In this document: positions 23,320 through 34,797 of the stretch, piece after piece | Position numbering within the stretch: the first letter of the stretch is position 1 | Layout of the letters: each line of letters starts with the position of its first letter | Origin: Isoperla grammatica | Lineage: Eukaryota; Arthropoda; Insecta; Plecoptera; Perlodidae | Reading direction: 5' to 3' | Assembly (NCBI GenBank): GCA_945910005.1 | Contig: OX246740.1 | Coordinates: forward strand, 59,160,646 to 59,224,645 | DNA length: 64,000 bases | Translations under genes and position numbers: made by a program | Notes under the pieces: model-generated | Database searches by the model: none | What the model saw: only the letters and a program-made list of their open reading frames with translations | What the model was told of the DNA's origin: nothing

Positions 23320-25157
23320 TTCTAGGCCGCTCACAATCAGTCCAATTTCCTTCCAACACTTATAAAATTTCTTCTTACTTCTTATTGATAATCTGACATT
23401 TATAGGTCTGTTAACATCTGTATTTTAAAATGCCCACACCTTCACAACAACATTATTTCATTTTTTATCGAGAATTACAAAACAACCTGACCGACGTGCT
23501 CGACTTAGTTAGCCACGCCTCCTACTACAGACGTCAATGGCTTTAGCAGAACGAAAATAAACACAGACACAGCTCAACTCAAACTGAGCATGCGTTCCCC
23601 TTTTCAACTAGGCCTAGGCCTAGCACTTGATGTATGTATTGATTAAAATCAGAAGCGTAATTTACTTTAGGTTTGAATATTCTCGTAAAGAAACGTGAGT
23701 GAATATGATAAATAACTTTGAATAATATTTTGAAAGATGTTGGCAATTGTTTCTTCCATTGTTGATTACAGTACACCGCCAACTTGACGTACTGTGTTGC
23801 ACCGGTTTCGCGACTCGCGAGGACAGCAAGCAACATAAAAATACCAACATTACGTTTTACAACTACCATAATAATAACTTTTGTAGTAACATTGTCAGAC
23901 GTTTAAAGATCCAAGCAACTTACGGTAATAGTAAATTTATATATTGATTCGCAAATATGAGAAATAAATCAAAAATATCTTTATTCAATATGTGATTTAC
24001 TAACTTACGTTTTGTTGTCTTGTTGGTATTCTTATTTTCAATAGTACCGCTTCAAAACTGCCAACACCAACATATTTTGTATTTTTCGTAAGTCCTTTTT
24101 TTAATTACAAACTTTGTATTTTCGCTCACATTTGAAACACAAATTCATTAGATAAACTTTATATTGCATTCAAATAAATGTATACCGTTTCGGAGGTAGC
24201 GATTGTTTTTAGTTTTTATAAATATTTATTTCGTGTCAATGGTAACATTGCATACGATACGAGAGGGGAAGGCGACACATTTGACAGCTGTGCACCAACA
24301 ACATCCAACTTATACTGTGATCCAAAATAGACCTTACGAGATGTAGAGTATGCCTAGGCATGTAGGTATTTATTTTGAGAAAACAAATCTTGGTTCCTTC
24401 TTCCTTTGATTAGTGCATTGAGTATATTACTTCCTTTTCATCTAAGCTTTGTTCAAAGCAGATAGCCTAGGCATAGGTATAGGCCTAGGCTAGGCCTAGG
24501 CCTACGGTGCTAGGGGACTAAAAAGGGTAGGCCTAGGCCTAGGCCCTAGACCTTACTAATAAATACATCGGCCAACGTAGGTCCTGAGGCTAACCTAGGC
24601 CTACAAACGCTTATTTAGCGTCCTTATTCTAAGCCCTAGGCCTAGGCCCTACCCCTAGCCATATCAGGTTGTTGTTGACCCACTCACAGCTGCCTCTTTC
24701 GGCTGGTGGCAAGGATTTTTCCTCCTCTGTTTCCTTCTTCCTCTCGCTCCTCCCTCGTTTCCTCTTCATCCATCTCCCTCGTTCCATCCATTCTCCTCCC
24801 TTCCACTGGACCATCGCCTTTCACCTCCTCCAACACACTGGGTTTCGGTTTAAGCCTATTCGCGAACGCTCTGACCTTATTTTGCCCTACCTATGTAGAT
24901 AGGTTGCTGTCAGCTAGCCTTAAATCTAGGCTGCCTTTGGAGCATCCTAGGTCTTCGGGCAAGGCTAGCAAACCCAGTTTTGACATCGATTTCAGTATTT
25001 TGTTAGAAAGCTAAATTCCATAGGTCTAGGTTTGGTTAGTAATCTTGCCCAAATAACTTAAATGTGTGTTAACGATGTTCTTCATAGGCAAGTGGATTGT
25101 GGCAAATCGTTGATTGGTAGGCTTAGTTGAGGCTTACCCGTTGGCTACGAATCGTTC
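23320..25157. other. Divergent intergenic region between INPP5A and sarcoglycan
   Basis: The two genes start head to head, so the promoters should lie here. A CpG-containing patch at about 23790-23830 is a candidate core. TAGGCCTA-type hexamers cluster at 24330-24660, and a C/T-rich stretch covers about 24700-24830. The sarcoglycan coding exon at 26748 is preceded by a good acceptor, so a 5' non-coding exon probably lies in this region; I could not fix its position. Confidence 0.5.
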
Positions 25158-26572
25158 ATCTATGTAAATAATAAATTGTTAAATTTCTTTGAAAAGCACA
25201 AGTTGTTACATAGCTATCAGTCGGGGTTTCGTAACAACCACTCATGTGAAACAGCATTGCAGTTAGTTTTTGAAAAATGGCTAAGAGACATGGATGATAA
25301 TAAAGTTACTGTAGCTGTTTTCTTAGATTTTAAGAGGGCATTTGAGACGATAGATCGACAAATCTTGCTAAGGAAATTATATGACTATGGTATAAGAGAT
25401 AATGCACTAAGTTGGTTGGAAAGCTATTTAGCAAATAGGAGGCAGGTTACCAAATTCCAGAATATTGTGTCTGATGAATTAGTTTGTAGCAACGGTGTCC
25501 CTCAAGGGTCTGTATTGGGACCGTTACTGTTTATTGTTTATATTAATGATATTTTTGGTATTGATGATGACATTTTTATAAATCTTTTTGCTGATGACAC
25601 ACTCCTATCATGTTCAGGGTACATAGTAGCAGAAATCTGTGATAAAATGAACATTGCTTTGACAAAGTTGTCTAAATGGCTTAAATTAAACAAATTGAAA
25701 TTAAATGTTGATAAAACTAAATGTATGTTGTTAACATCATCAGCAAAAACGAGAGATAGAGTGATGTTAAATTGTAGTGATAATCTTATTAAGATCGATG
25801 GTGTAAATGTAACATTTGTTAGTGAATTTAAATATTTAGGTATTATCATTGATCAGCATTTAAAACTAGATAAGCACGTAGAATACATTTGTAAAAAATT
25901 GGGTAAGAAGGTAGGGTTTTTAGGAAGAATTGCTTCTTACCTATCATTTAAAACTAGAAAGTTAGTTTTTAATACAATAGTGTTACCTCATTATAGTTAT
26001 TGTAGTACTTTATTATGGGGTATTCATCTCAAACATGTGAACGCGCTGCAAAAACTTCAAAATAAAGGGATGAGAGTAGTGCTTAAATGTGATAGATATA
26101 CTCCAGTGAGAACAATGCTGGACAAACTTAAGGTGCTGTCAGTTAATCAGTTGATACATTTCAATGTTCTATTATTTATACATAAGATGACAAGAGGGTT
26201 ATTACCCATTAATATTAATAATAAGATTAAATTGGTAGCTGATAGTTTGTACTATAATATTAGAAATAGTGAAAACTTAAATGTGGATCGCTGTAACAAA
26301 ACTAGATCTCAAAACTCTATTTGTTATAATGGGTTTAAAGCATATAATAAGTTAGACAAAGCACTTAAAGAAGAAGGTTGTATGGAAAGATTTAAAATTA
26401 AATGTAGAGAATATGTACTGAGAGAAGTGTGGTAAACCTGTAGGATTGAACTTGTTGGTGATTAATTTGTGTTAGCCTACTTGTAAAGGGGATATATTGT
26501 GTAAAATGTATTTTTTGTAAAATTAGCAATATGTGCTAAATAAATAAATAAATAAAAATAAATAAAATAAAT
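25158..26572 (+). mobile_element. 5'-truncated non-LTR retrotransposon
   Basis: The insertion keeps the reverse transcriptase to the 3' end and lacks endonuclease and ORF1. It ends in an AT-rich tail of TAAA repeats (about 26538-26572), as in CR1/L2/jockey-type elements. The frame is open over 400 codons, suggesting a fairly young insertion. It lies upstream of the sarcoglycan start codon in the same orientation. The left edge is approximate, and I saw no clear target duplication. Confidence 0.85.
25176..26435 (+). CDS. Reverse transcriptase fragment of a non-LTR retrotransposon
   Basis: The frame holds the ordered RT motifs: YQSGFRNNHSCETAL (residues about 14-28), VAVFLDFKRAFETID (about 46-60), GVPQGSVLGPLLFIVYIND (about 108-126) and the catalytic NLFADDT (about 137-143), then the thumb and a C-terminal region with CSTLLWGIH. 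The frame enters from upstream without an ATG, so it is a truncated protein with no start of its own. The codons are AT-rich, unlike the host genes beside it. Confidence 0.92.
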   Translation: MLNFFEKHKLLHSYQSGFRNNHSCETALQLVFEKWLRDMDDNKVTVAVFLDFKRAFETIDRQILLRKLYDYGIRDNALSWLESYLANRRQVTKFQNIVSDELVCSNGVPQGSVLGPLLFIVYINDIFGIDDDIFINLFADDTLLSCSGYIVAEICDKMNIALTKLSKWLKLNKLKLNVDKTKCMLLTSSAKTRDRVMLNCSDNLIKIDGVNVTFVSEFKYLGIIIDQHLKLDKHVEYICKKLGKKVGFLGRIASYLSFKTRKLVFNTIVLPHYSYCSTLLWGIHLKHVNALQKLQNKGMRVVLKCDRYTPVRTMLDKLKVLSVNQLIHFNVLLFIHKMTRGLLPININNKIKLVADSLYYNIRNSENLNVDRCNKTRSQNSICYNGFKAYNKLDKALKEEGCMERFKIKCREYVLREVW

Positions 26573-26747
26573 GACAAAAGCACCTGAAAGGTTATTTTGG
26601 GCAATTATGATTAAGCCTACAAAGCAAATAGACGAACTTCGCACTTGGCCCTTTTCCCAGAGGTTTTGGGAGAGCCTAACATCTCTAAATTTTTCTTTTC
26701 AGATTGGAAATAAGTAAACTTTCTAGGGCTACAGCAAGATCACAAGA

Positions 26748-29700
26748 ATGCCTTTCACTTACTTAATTGCATTCCTCACTTTTGTGGGTGGAATGATGGC
26801 AACACCTGAAAATATCCACTTGACCAAGGTGTTTATTATTCCAATAAATGCTGGTCTATTCAACTGGACGTTTCCTGCTGATAGTACGGACAAGCCAAAC
26901 GGTAATTGTGAACACCTAGTTATCTCACAGTGTTTTTCACCGGAAGCGGATTGCAGTTTCACTAAAACTTTTAGTGTGCACTGGTGCAACGAAGTCCTCT
27001 TCCACTAGGCCAAGTGCAGCTCTGTGTTGCTCCCAGTTCACTCTACGGAGCACTCGCTTCAATGCAAATATGACGGCTGTATTGTTGTCATGTAGGCCTA
27101 TGTCTTAGACTTGTTTGTATGCATGACTCAAATCTGATTAACATAACACGGGGCTCAAAAAAACATCTCTTCAACTGTCCAATGTCCAAGTCCCATAATG
27201 CACCCTCGATGTGTTCTAGTGGCCCATCATGTGTTTTCCTACGAGCCCTCGTTGCGCAATGCTCCCGATCTGCCGTCCTGGATGAAATACACCTACAGCA
27301 CTAAACACCGGACCGGATACCTTTACGGTGTTCCGCCCAAGAGACTGGCCGGAGTGGAGATTGAGATTGTGGCGCTCAACCACACCAGTTACGAAACCAG
27401 TCGCAGAGTCGTGCAGATGAACATACAGGAAAAAGATGGTTTGTTCTGCTTAGTTCATTATTACCCTAATCCAACATCAATCTGTTTCTGATTCAAAACA
27501 TTACTTACATTTGTTATTGAAGAGAATTGGAACCACCAGTTTACATATTGCAGTGTTCTTTTTATCCTAGTGTGCAGCTGGTACCGGTACCATACTTTTA
27601 AACATGGTAGGAATTGTTGTTATGTAACACTAACAAGAAATTACATCAGTTTAATTATTTTTGTGTTGCTATTCTATATTTCAGTGCATCAGGAATTACA
27701 TGAGACTGTTGTTATGGACAATTTCACAAATACTATTACAGCCTGTACTGACATACAGTATAGGTACTGTATTGTAGAAACTATAGTTGGCATTAGCAAA
27801 TTATGCTTGAACTACTATAACAGGGAAATACTATTGGCTGCTAGCCTCAAACAAAACCAAACACCATTCTAACTATATAAATATCTTTGGGAAATATGAG
27901 TCGCACCACATGCTACACGTTTCAAGAATAGGTGCGTAAGTAAACAAATGGTGTAATATTATTGTGTGTTCATTAATGTGCCACAGATCCGGCCAAGTAC
28001 GAAGTGCAGTTGAAGATCGACAACCTCAACGTGGAGGACATGTTTGACTCGCAGCGAACTTTGCGACTCCTGGACGTGTTTCGACGCAAACTGTGGCCGG
28101 AGAGCGATGATGACATTTACGTCACATTCCTGGCATCTGCGATCCAGCTGGGAGCGCGGCTACCTCTGAGGCCAAGTGAAGGCGAAGGGTAACATTCATT
28201 TCTCAACTAAGACTTTGGTTTAGTTTTGCCTTCCTTAGACTCCCATAGAACACTCATGGCTGCCTTAGAACGCTTCTTTTTTCCATTTTTCGCTTAACCA
28301 TCGAGTCCTAGAGCAAAACAGAGCTTATTCTGGCATCACACAGGGACCTGTCAGACTCCCATAGAAAACACATGGCTGCCTCAGGAGGCTTCCTTTTTAC
28401 TTTTTTCTCCTGTCCATACTTATTGTGACTTAGGGCAAAACAGGGCTTTTTCTGACATCACACAAGGACCATTATTCCCTACAACACACATGGCTGCCTT
28501 GGGAACCTGTAAACAGGGTTTATTCTGACATCACACAAGGACCATTATTCCCTACAACACACATGGCTGCCTTGGGAACCTGTAAACAGGGTTTATTCTG
28601 ACATCACACAAGGACCATTATTACCTACAACACACATGGCTGCCTTGGGAACCTATAAACAGGGTTTATTCTGACATCACACAAGGACCATTATTCCCTA
28701 CAACACACATGGCTGCCTTGGGAACCTGTAAACAGGGTTTATTCTGACATCACACAAGGACCATTATTCCCTACAACACACATGGCTGCCTTGGGAACCT
28801 GTAAACAGGGTTTATTCTGACATCACACAAGGACCATTATTCCCTACAACACACATGGCTGCCTTGGGAACCTGTAAACAGGGTTTATTCTGACATCACA
28901 CAAGGACCATTATTCCCTACAACACACATGGCTGCCTTGGGAACCTGTAAACAGGGTTTATTCTGACATCACACAAGGACCATTATTCCCTACAACACAC
29001 ATGGCTGTCTTGGGAACCTGTAAACAGGGTTTATTCTGGTATCACGCATGGACTCTTCTTAAGACTCAAAGAGCACTCACAGGTGCCTTGTGAGGCTTTC
29101 GTAAACAATAAAACATAGCTTTTCTGTGAGTTGTGATGCTTTCCCCTCTAAACACAAACCACAGCAGTTATGTTCACTACAACGTCTGTCTTGCAGGGTT
29201 GTTATGAGGTTGGGAAGCCGAGCCGAGTTCTCCAACACTCTGAAGGACCTTCAAGACGAAGTGAAACCGTTGTGGAAGCTGAACTCGTGTCCGCGTGATT
29301 TCAAGCGAACTACTGTCGATCGACTCTTCCGGGAACAAGGTTTTGCACTCGACTGGTGCACTTTCAAACTTGTAAGATTTAATTCTTTGTGATTCATTTA
29401 GCCTAAAGCAATTGTCTACTTTTTACTATCTTTACATATTTTTTCACAGTTGATTGCCATTGAAAGTACTACCTACACATAGAGTTAAACTTTTACAACC
29501 AAGACCTAGATAATATAATAAAGAAATCATTAGTTGGGAGTTCCATTTCATTCTTTAATTTTCATGTTACAAGGCTGCATTTTTTAAAGAAAGTTTTCTT
29601 TATCAGAAATATACTTTGGCTTGTGGTGTTATTTTAGGTACTGTACATACATAATATAGCTTTGTATTAGTTTTAATGGTGGTCGGATGCATTTTTTCTG

Positions 29701-32700
29701 TGATTGCATCAACAACTGCAATATCAGGCAGTAGCAAGGTCTTCTTCTTCTTCTCAAATGCCCACATTTGGCTATTATGCCATCCTGCTGGATATGGTCA
29801 ACCAGTAGAGACACGCTTCTTTCTCCACCCTCTTCATGCCGCTCGGCATTGCGTCACGTTCACATGCCAGTTTTGGACATACATTTGGACATTTCCACAC
29901 AGCTTGCAGGTACTCGTCTCAAACACCCCTATTCGGTGGAGATGCTTCCCTAAAAGATCGTGCTGAGTTTTTAGCCTGAACTGGGCCGTTTCAATTTGCC
30001 GTGGAAGATGGTTGGTGGGCCTTTTTGAACTCATGGTATATTCCTGCCATGGCTTGTTTCTACCTTTCTCTACCCAGTCCTGCCTGATCTTCTTAGTGGC
30101 TGCAGCATTTACATGTGCTTTCATAGACTCGAGGGTTAAAGGTTTTGGCAGTTGCGGCATTCTGGCTCCTCGTTTGGCCAGATAGTCGGCCTTATCGTTT
30201 CCATATATGCTGCAGTGTGAGCAAGGTGAGTGCACAATATAAAGAACCGTTTACTAAATGTAAGGTAACATGTTTGACAGTTTACATGGTGCCAAATTCG
30301 TTTGTAATAAGAAACAAGCTTGCAATTGTATTTTTAAACTTGTTGCAAAGAAAACCATGTACAATTATTCTAAGCATCTTCTTGATCAATGTTTCCCAAG
30401 CAGTAAACTGCGTGTCCACAGATCGAAGACAACGTTGTCCCCCAGCAACCGTCTGTCCGCGACCCCCCACCCGTCAGCAATGTGGGGCCGATCGTTGACT
30501 CCGACCTCTGGTCCCGGCCGTCCAAGTCTGAGGTCCCCCAGCGTAGCTACGTGTCGGAGTTCATGCTGACGATCCTCGTCCCGATGCTGGTAATGATCAT
30601 CCTGGTGCTGATACTGTCGGCGATATTGTGTTTCCATCACGAGGGCATGTAAGTATCGGCACAGACTCTACCGTACCTGGAGGTTCACATTTTAACACTA
30701 TACAAGTCTTAACTCTTGATGGAGATTTCTGTTTGGAGAATCAGTGTTGTCAAATGTACGATGGCTTGGATTAGTATGGCTTGCCGACTAAAGCGATGGT
30801 TACGATCCTATTCTTGTAATTTGTTTTCCGAGAGAGGTACCTGCCAACTGTCTCAATATATTACCGATAGGTTGGCGACAAGGTGTGTGGACTGTTTGTA
30901 CAATCTCTTTAGTCTATCTCTATGCACAATGCTTGTAAACTTTTTCCACTGTCGCATATCTGTCTTTCATTAGCAGTTCATCTGTCGTCAGTCGTCTGCA
31001 GCTGATGTACTTTGTCCAATGCAGTGCATGACCATTTACTTTGGTATGCATTTTTGCCAACACAGATAGTTGAAATTGATGTCTAGCTAGCTCAGTGTTA
31101 ACTTTATGCCTGATGTAATTATAATACTCTCAACCATCAGTCTTCTTCAGTGACTTACGTTCCTCAACAGCTTTTAACCCCAGAATGGAAGTGGAGTGAC
31201 CGATTTCCTAGAGAATCACTGTCTTTGTTCATTAGGAACATTAACGTTACATCTATCTACTGTACCGTGCCAGGCCTACCTCATTGTTGTTGTGCTGTGT
31301 TATGGCTTTCTTCTTTCTTGTGCTTTGTTTCTTATCCCTTGTTATGTTGCAGGGTTGATGCTTCAAGCGAATACTTTGATTCAATCTTTGATATCTTTGA
31401 CGATTATTTGGGGTGAGGAATTGTGTGGTTTTCCCGGGTTTACGTTTGATTTAAACATTTCATCACCAACCAATGAAACTTCACAATTTGTGCATGTTTT
31501 TTCTCCAAGAATATTGGTGTATATTTACACTCGTGATAGTTGGTTGACTTATAGCAAGAATTTGATGTGTAATCCGTAGTTGACGAGTGAGTTTGGTGTT
31601 GTTTGCAGCGTTCTACAACTGTTGGGATCTTGCATGGCATTTGGAGGGTTGTGTTGTGTTTGCCTGTGTACTACTTGTTGCCATACCACAGTGTGCTTTA
31701 CCTTGTGTGCTTTACCTTCAGTAACAGTATGGCAAATCCATTGTATGATGAATGATGATCAATGTAACAAAACCACCTGGATGGTAGGCAAGGAAACTAA
31801 CTCTAATCAAGATCGATGTCATGTTCTTATGTTACCTACACTTTCTTGGGCAAACCTGTTTTAGTACCTACTTCTAATACAGTACGAGTACGATAGTCAG
31901 TTCATTACAACAGGTACGACTCAAGTGTATTATTCTTTTTGTACGCCTATATTTTCGGCTTATGAGGCCATCATGTATTTTCTGGTTTTCTTCTTTTCTT
32001 GTAGACAGAACTTCTTCGTGTTGTAATGTTAATATTAGTCTATACTCTACTATGCTTTGATTTAGACCTACTTGGCAATAAACGTTTAATATTTCCAATA
32101 AACACAGAATTTCTGTTACAAGTATGTAATCAATGAGGTGTAATGCAATGAAAAGTCCAAGAATGCAAGAGTGTGTTGTGTGTTGTTACAGAAGCAAACG
32201 CATGAGGGATGCGACGGATATCCAGATGGTTCAGTACACGGCCGTCCACCGCGCCACCCACACCCTACGCTCGCTGTCTAGCCAGCGGCAGGTGTCCTTG
32301 GAGCCGGACTCTTCTCTGTCAAGGTCGTGCACCACCAGCCCCAACAGTACGCTGCCTCGGACCAGCACCCCCAGGTAAGTGAGTCACCCTGCACTCCACA
32401 CCCTACGCTCGCTGTCTAGCCAGCGACAGGTGTCCTTGGAGCCAGACTCTTCTCTGTCAAGGTCGTGCACCACCAGCCCCAACAGTACGCTGCCTCGGAC
32501 CAGCACCCCCAGGTAAGTGAGTCACCCTGCACTCCACACCCTACGCTCGCTGTCTAGCCAGCGACAGGTGTCCTTGGAGCCAGACTCTTCTCTGTCAAGG
32601 TCGTGCACCACCAGCCCCAACAGTACGCTGCCTCGGACCAGCACCCCCAGGTAAGTGAGTCACCGCGCCACCCACACCCTACGCTCGCTGTCTAGCCAGC

Positions 32701-33922
32701 GACAGGTGTCCTTGGAGCCAGACTCTTCTCTGTCAAGGTCGTGCACCACCAGCCCCAACAGTACGCTGCCTCGGACCAGCACCCCCAGGTAAGTGAGTCA
32801 CCCTGCACCCCACACCCTATGCTGACAATACTGAGATATAGAGGAATTATTTTAGTTCACAATATAAGCATGAAATTGGTCAATTTTAAACTAGGAAATG
32901 TAAAAATTTAATCACCACACTGAAATTCATAGTAATTTTTCTTAATGTTGAATTAAGCAGGAACATTTTTTATTTTGAAGCCATATTTATTTCCAATTTG
33001 TACATTGTTGATGCAGGATATTATGCTTTTACGTAATTCAATTTAAGTTAGTTGGAGTGAATAAGAATATTACTATATCTGAACACATTTCAGTTTCACA
33101 GCTATAGCTCGCAATGTGGAAGTCATGAATGAGTAGCAAGGCAAGTGAAAATAAAGAGAACGTGAAAAAAAAATGCTAAAATGCAGGCTCTTACTCGATG
33201 AATCGGAAATTTGTGAATTCAAAACCTAAATTCACTCCAAAATCCAATCATTTTTATACCCCTCTGCACATATGTTGTCTCGCGCTCTTATACGTGTTGT
33301 TGTGGTTATTGTTGCAGGATGTCGGTGGAGCGCACCTCGATCTATCGACCTAACCCACCCCCGTATATGGCCCTGCATCGCAAGTAAGAGGCATCAGTTT
33401 GCTCTCCCTCTGTCACGACACACTTGGTTGTCGCAGGCTAATACTATCATGATGCACACGTTATTGAGATGAGAGCTTTTCAGAATGACAACTCCTTAAA
33501 CTCACCTATCAATTTAATACCATATGTGAGTGTATTACAGAAAGCTAAATAAATGCCAAATCAAATTATACATAGACCTTACTACGTAAATCATTTCCAA
33601 ATTACTTGTTTTTGCCTCTAACTGAATAATGTTTTCCATCCTAAACTCACATTCTTTTAAATAATATTCCCAGGTACGATCAGTGTACTAGTGTGAGGTG
33701 ACTAGTTTTTATTGTGTATAATTATACTGAAATTCTAGTTTAGTTGTAAAAATCCATTTCATTTTCCATTGTATTTCTTTAGATTTTAAGTGTTCCTTTC
33801 CCCACTTGAAGTGAGTGGCTCGTACTTGTTTTCGATAGCAATCATTGTGGGAAGTCATTATTACACAGTGTACTAAACTCTGTTTCCTTCTCTTTGTTTT
33901 CAGTCCGCGTGCAGATTTCTGA
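26748..33922 (+). CDS. SGCE: Alpha/epsilon-sarcoglycan
   Basis: A single-pass membrane protein of the dystrophin-associated complex that helps link the cytoskeleton to the extracellular matrix. In-phase exons: 26748-26901, 27220-27438, 27987-28188, 29197-29371, 30422-30648, 32192-32374, 33318-33383 and 33904-33922. A signal peptide (MPFTYLIAFLTFVGGMMA) is followed by VFIIPINAGLFNWTFP, then the family blocks LPSWMKYTYS, GYLYGVPP and EIEIVALNHTSYETSRR (exon 2), NLNVEDMF (exon 3) and DWCTFKL (exon 4). Exon 5 encodes the transmembrane helix (about MLTILVPMLVMIILVLILSA) and exon 6 the juxtamembrane EGISKRMRDATDIQMVQY, a close match to epsilon-sarcoglycan. Two C-termini are possible: the in-frame TAA at 33385-33387 overlaps a good donor (CAA|GTAAGA), and a strong acceptor at 33903 leads to a short exon ending PRADF. 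The tail has NPPPY, a WW-domain ligand type. It is single-copy here, so alpha versus epsilon is not decided. Confidence 0.93.
28228..29045. repeat. Minisatellite in sarcoglycan intron 3 (73-bp units, older 116-bp units)
   Basis: About eight near-identical 73-bp units run from 28468; ACCATTATTCCC recurs at 28468, 28541 and 28614. To their left lie two older, longer units (GACTCCCATAG at 28238 and 28354). Shared blocks (TTATTCTG.CATCACACA, CATGGCTGCCTTGGGA) make it the same satellite family as the array at 36147-38544. Confidence 0.9.
29720..30240 (-). pseudogene. RNase H-type retrotransposon fragment in sarcoglycan intron 4
   Basis: The minus strand encodes about 133 residues resembling the end of a retroelement RNase H domain and its tail: IYGNDKADYLAKRGA, FRLKTQHDLLGKHLHRIG and a CKLCGN knuckle-like motif. 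It lacks a start and the upstream domains. A related frameshifted copy lies at about 49345-49620 in the opposite orientation. It is antisense to the host gene and is not an exon. Confidence 0.75.
30649..32191 (+). other. Sarcoglycan intron 5
   Basis: A 1.5-kb intron between the transmembrane exon and the cytoplasmic-tail exon. I see no convincing exon, transposon terminus or tandem repeat in it. Confidence 0.6.
32240..32820 (+). repeat. 138-bp tandem repeat of sarcoglycan exon 6 with its splice donor (4 copies)
   Basis: CACCCTACGCTCGCTGTCTAG recurs at 32261 (in the exon), 32399, 32537 and 32675, an exact 138-bp period. Each copy holds the 3' part of exon 6 and the donor CCCAG|GTAAGTGAGTCACC. 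In copies 2-4 a pyrimidine-rich CTGTCTAG could act as acceptor, giving a 93-nt in-phase cassette. The intron copies are almost identical to each other, differing from the exon copy at a few bases. Confidence 0.9.
32821..33317 (+). other. Sarcoglycan intron 6, remainder
   Basis: AT-rich intron sequence after the exon-derived repeat, up to the acceptor GTTGTTGCAG. Nothing else recognised. Confidence 0.6.
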
Positions 33923-34456
33923 CTGTTGGACGAGCCTAAGACTTGGTACTGCTAAGGCACAGCATAGCAACTCTAGTTCCAAGATATAGGCTACAGACAC
34001 TAAACACATGTGAAATATGCAATCAGGCTGAACGAACATCACATCAAAACAGGTTACAGAAACTTTCTTTCGTAGATCATCTTTCAAGAATTATTTCTAG
34101 CCATAATAATACAATAGGCCTAGGGGTAACCGCAGTGTTTAACGGTTAAAAGTCATTAATCATACATTGCCGTGATGGTTGTCTAGGTAAAGCTGTCTCT
34201 TGAGAACATGTAGGCCTACATGTACGTATTGTGTGTACGTAGATATCATATCAGTGTTCAGCGGATATTCATAACGAGAGCTAAGATTGTGTCGGCATTT
34301 AAAACTAGTAGATGTATTATTGGGCATCTTTATAATACGCTTGTTTAATCCTAATTATTTCCACCCAGGTACAGCTTAATCAAACATTCTACAGAACAAG
34401 TCAATTTTTGTACAGTCGCTATGATTTCGAAGTTGATATTTCATTCAACGAGGTTA

Positions 34457-34462
34457 AATAAA
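34457..34462 (+). promoter_or_regulatory. Candidate sarcoglycan polyadenylation signal
   Basis: AATAAA about 535 bases after the spliced stop codon. Earlier weaker options exist near 33547. Confidence 0.4.
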
Positions 34463-34623
34463 GTAGTTGACGTGCTGGGTCAAGCTTTGAGATTGACGTG
34501 ACGCTACACAATAGCTTACTTTGAAGACGTGGCTCAGGCTAGTATTACGGTATATAATTGAGGCTGGCTGGCTGTTTGTCAAAATAGGGCTGAAGCTCAG
34601 ATACACATCCCTATTTCCTAATA

Positions 34624-34797
34624 TAGTAGTCCCTCGTTAATTCAAACTCGGTTCATTCAATTTTATGTGTAATTCAAAATATTGATGAGTCCCAGCAGAA
34701 GATTTGGGCATGGTGCTTAGTGCTGAAGATCTTTTAATTAAAAATGTTGTAATTCAAATTGGAGTTTTTAGGGTTTTGAAATAAAGGGGGACTACTG
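34624..34797. mobile_element. pogo/Tigger-like MITE
   Basis: The 174-bp element starts TAGTAGTCCCTCGTTAATTC and its other end reads, in reverse complement, CAGTAGTCCCCCTTTATTTC. It is flanked by TA on both sides (34622-34623, 34798-34799). CAGTAGTCCC-type ends with TA duplication fit Tc1/mariner-pogo MITEs. Confidence 0.7.

Noticed and set aside
23579..23869. Minus-strand frame of 96 codons with ATG and a hydrophobic N-terminus upstream of INPP5A
   Set aside because: No family resemblance, AT-rich codons after the first third, and no convincing splice donor. Kept only as a possible promoter-associated open frame.
24706..25014. Plus-strand frame of 102 codons in a C/T-rich stretch
   Set aside because: Composition alone (Ser/Pro/Leu from CT-rich DNA) explains it; no motif or splice context.
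28468..29045. Regular direct repeats that could suggest a CRISPR-like array
   Set aside because: Units are contiguous 73-bp copies without unique spacers, in a eukaryotic intron.
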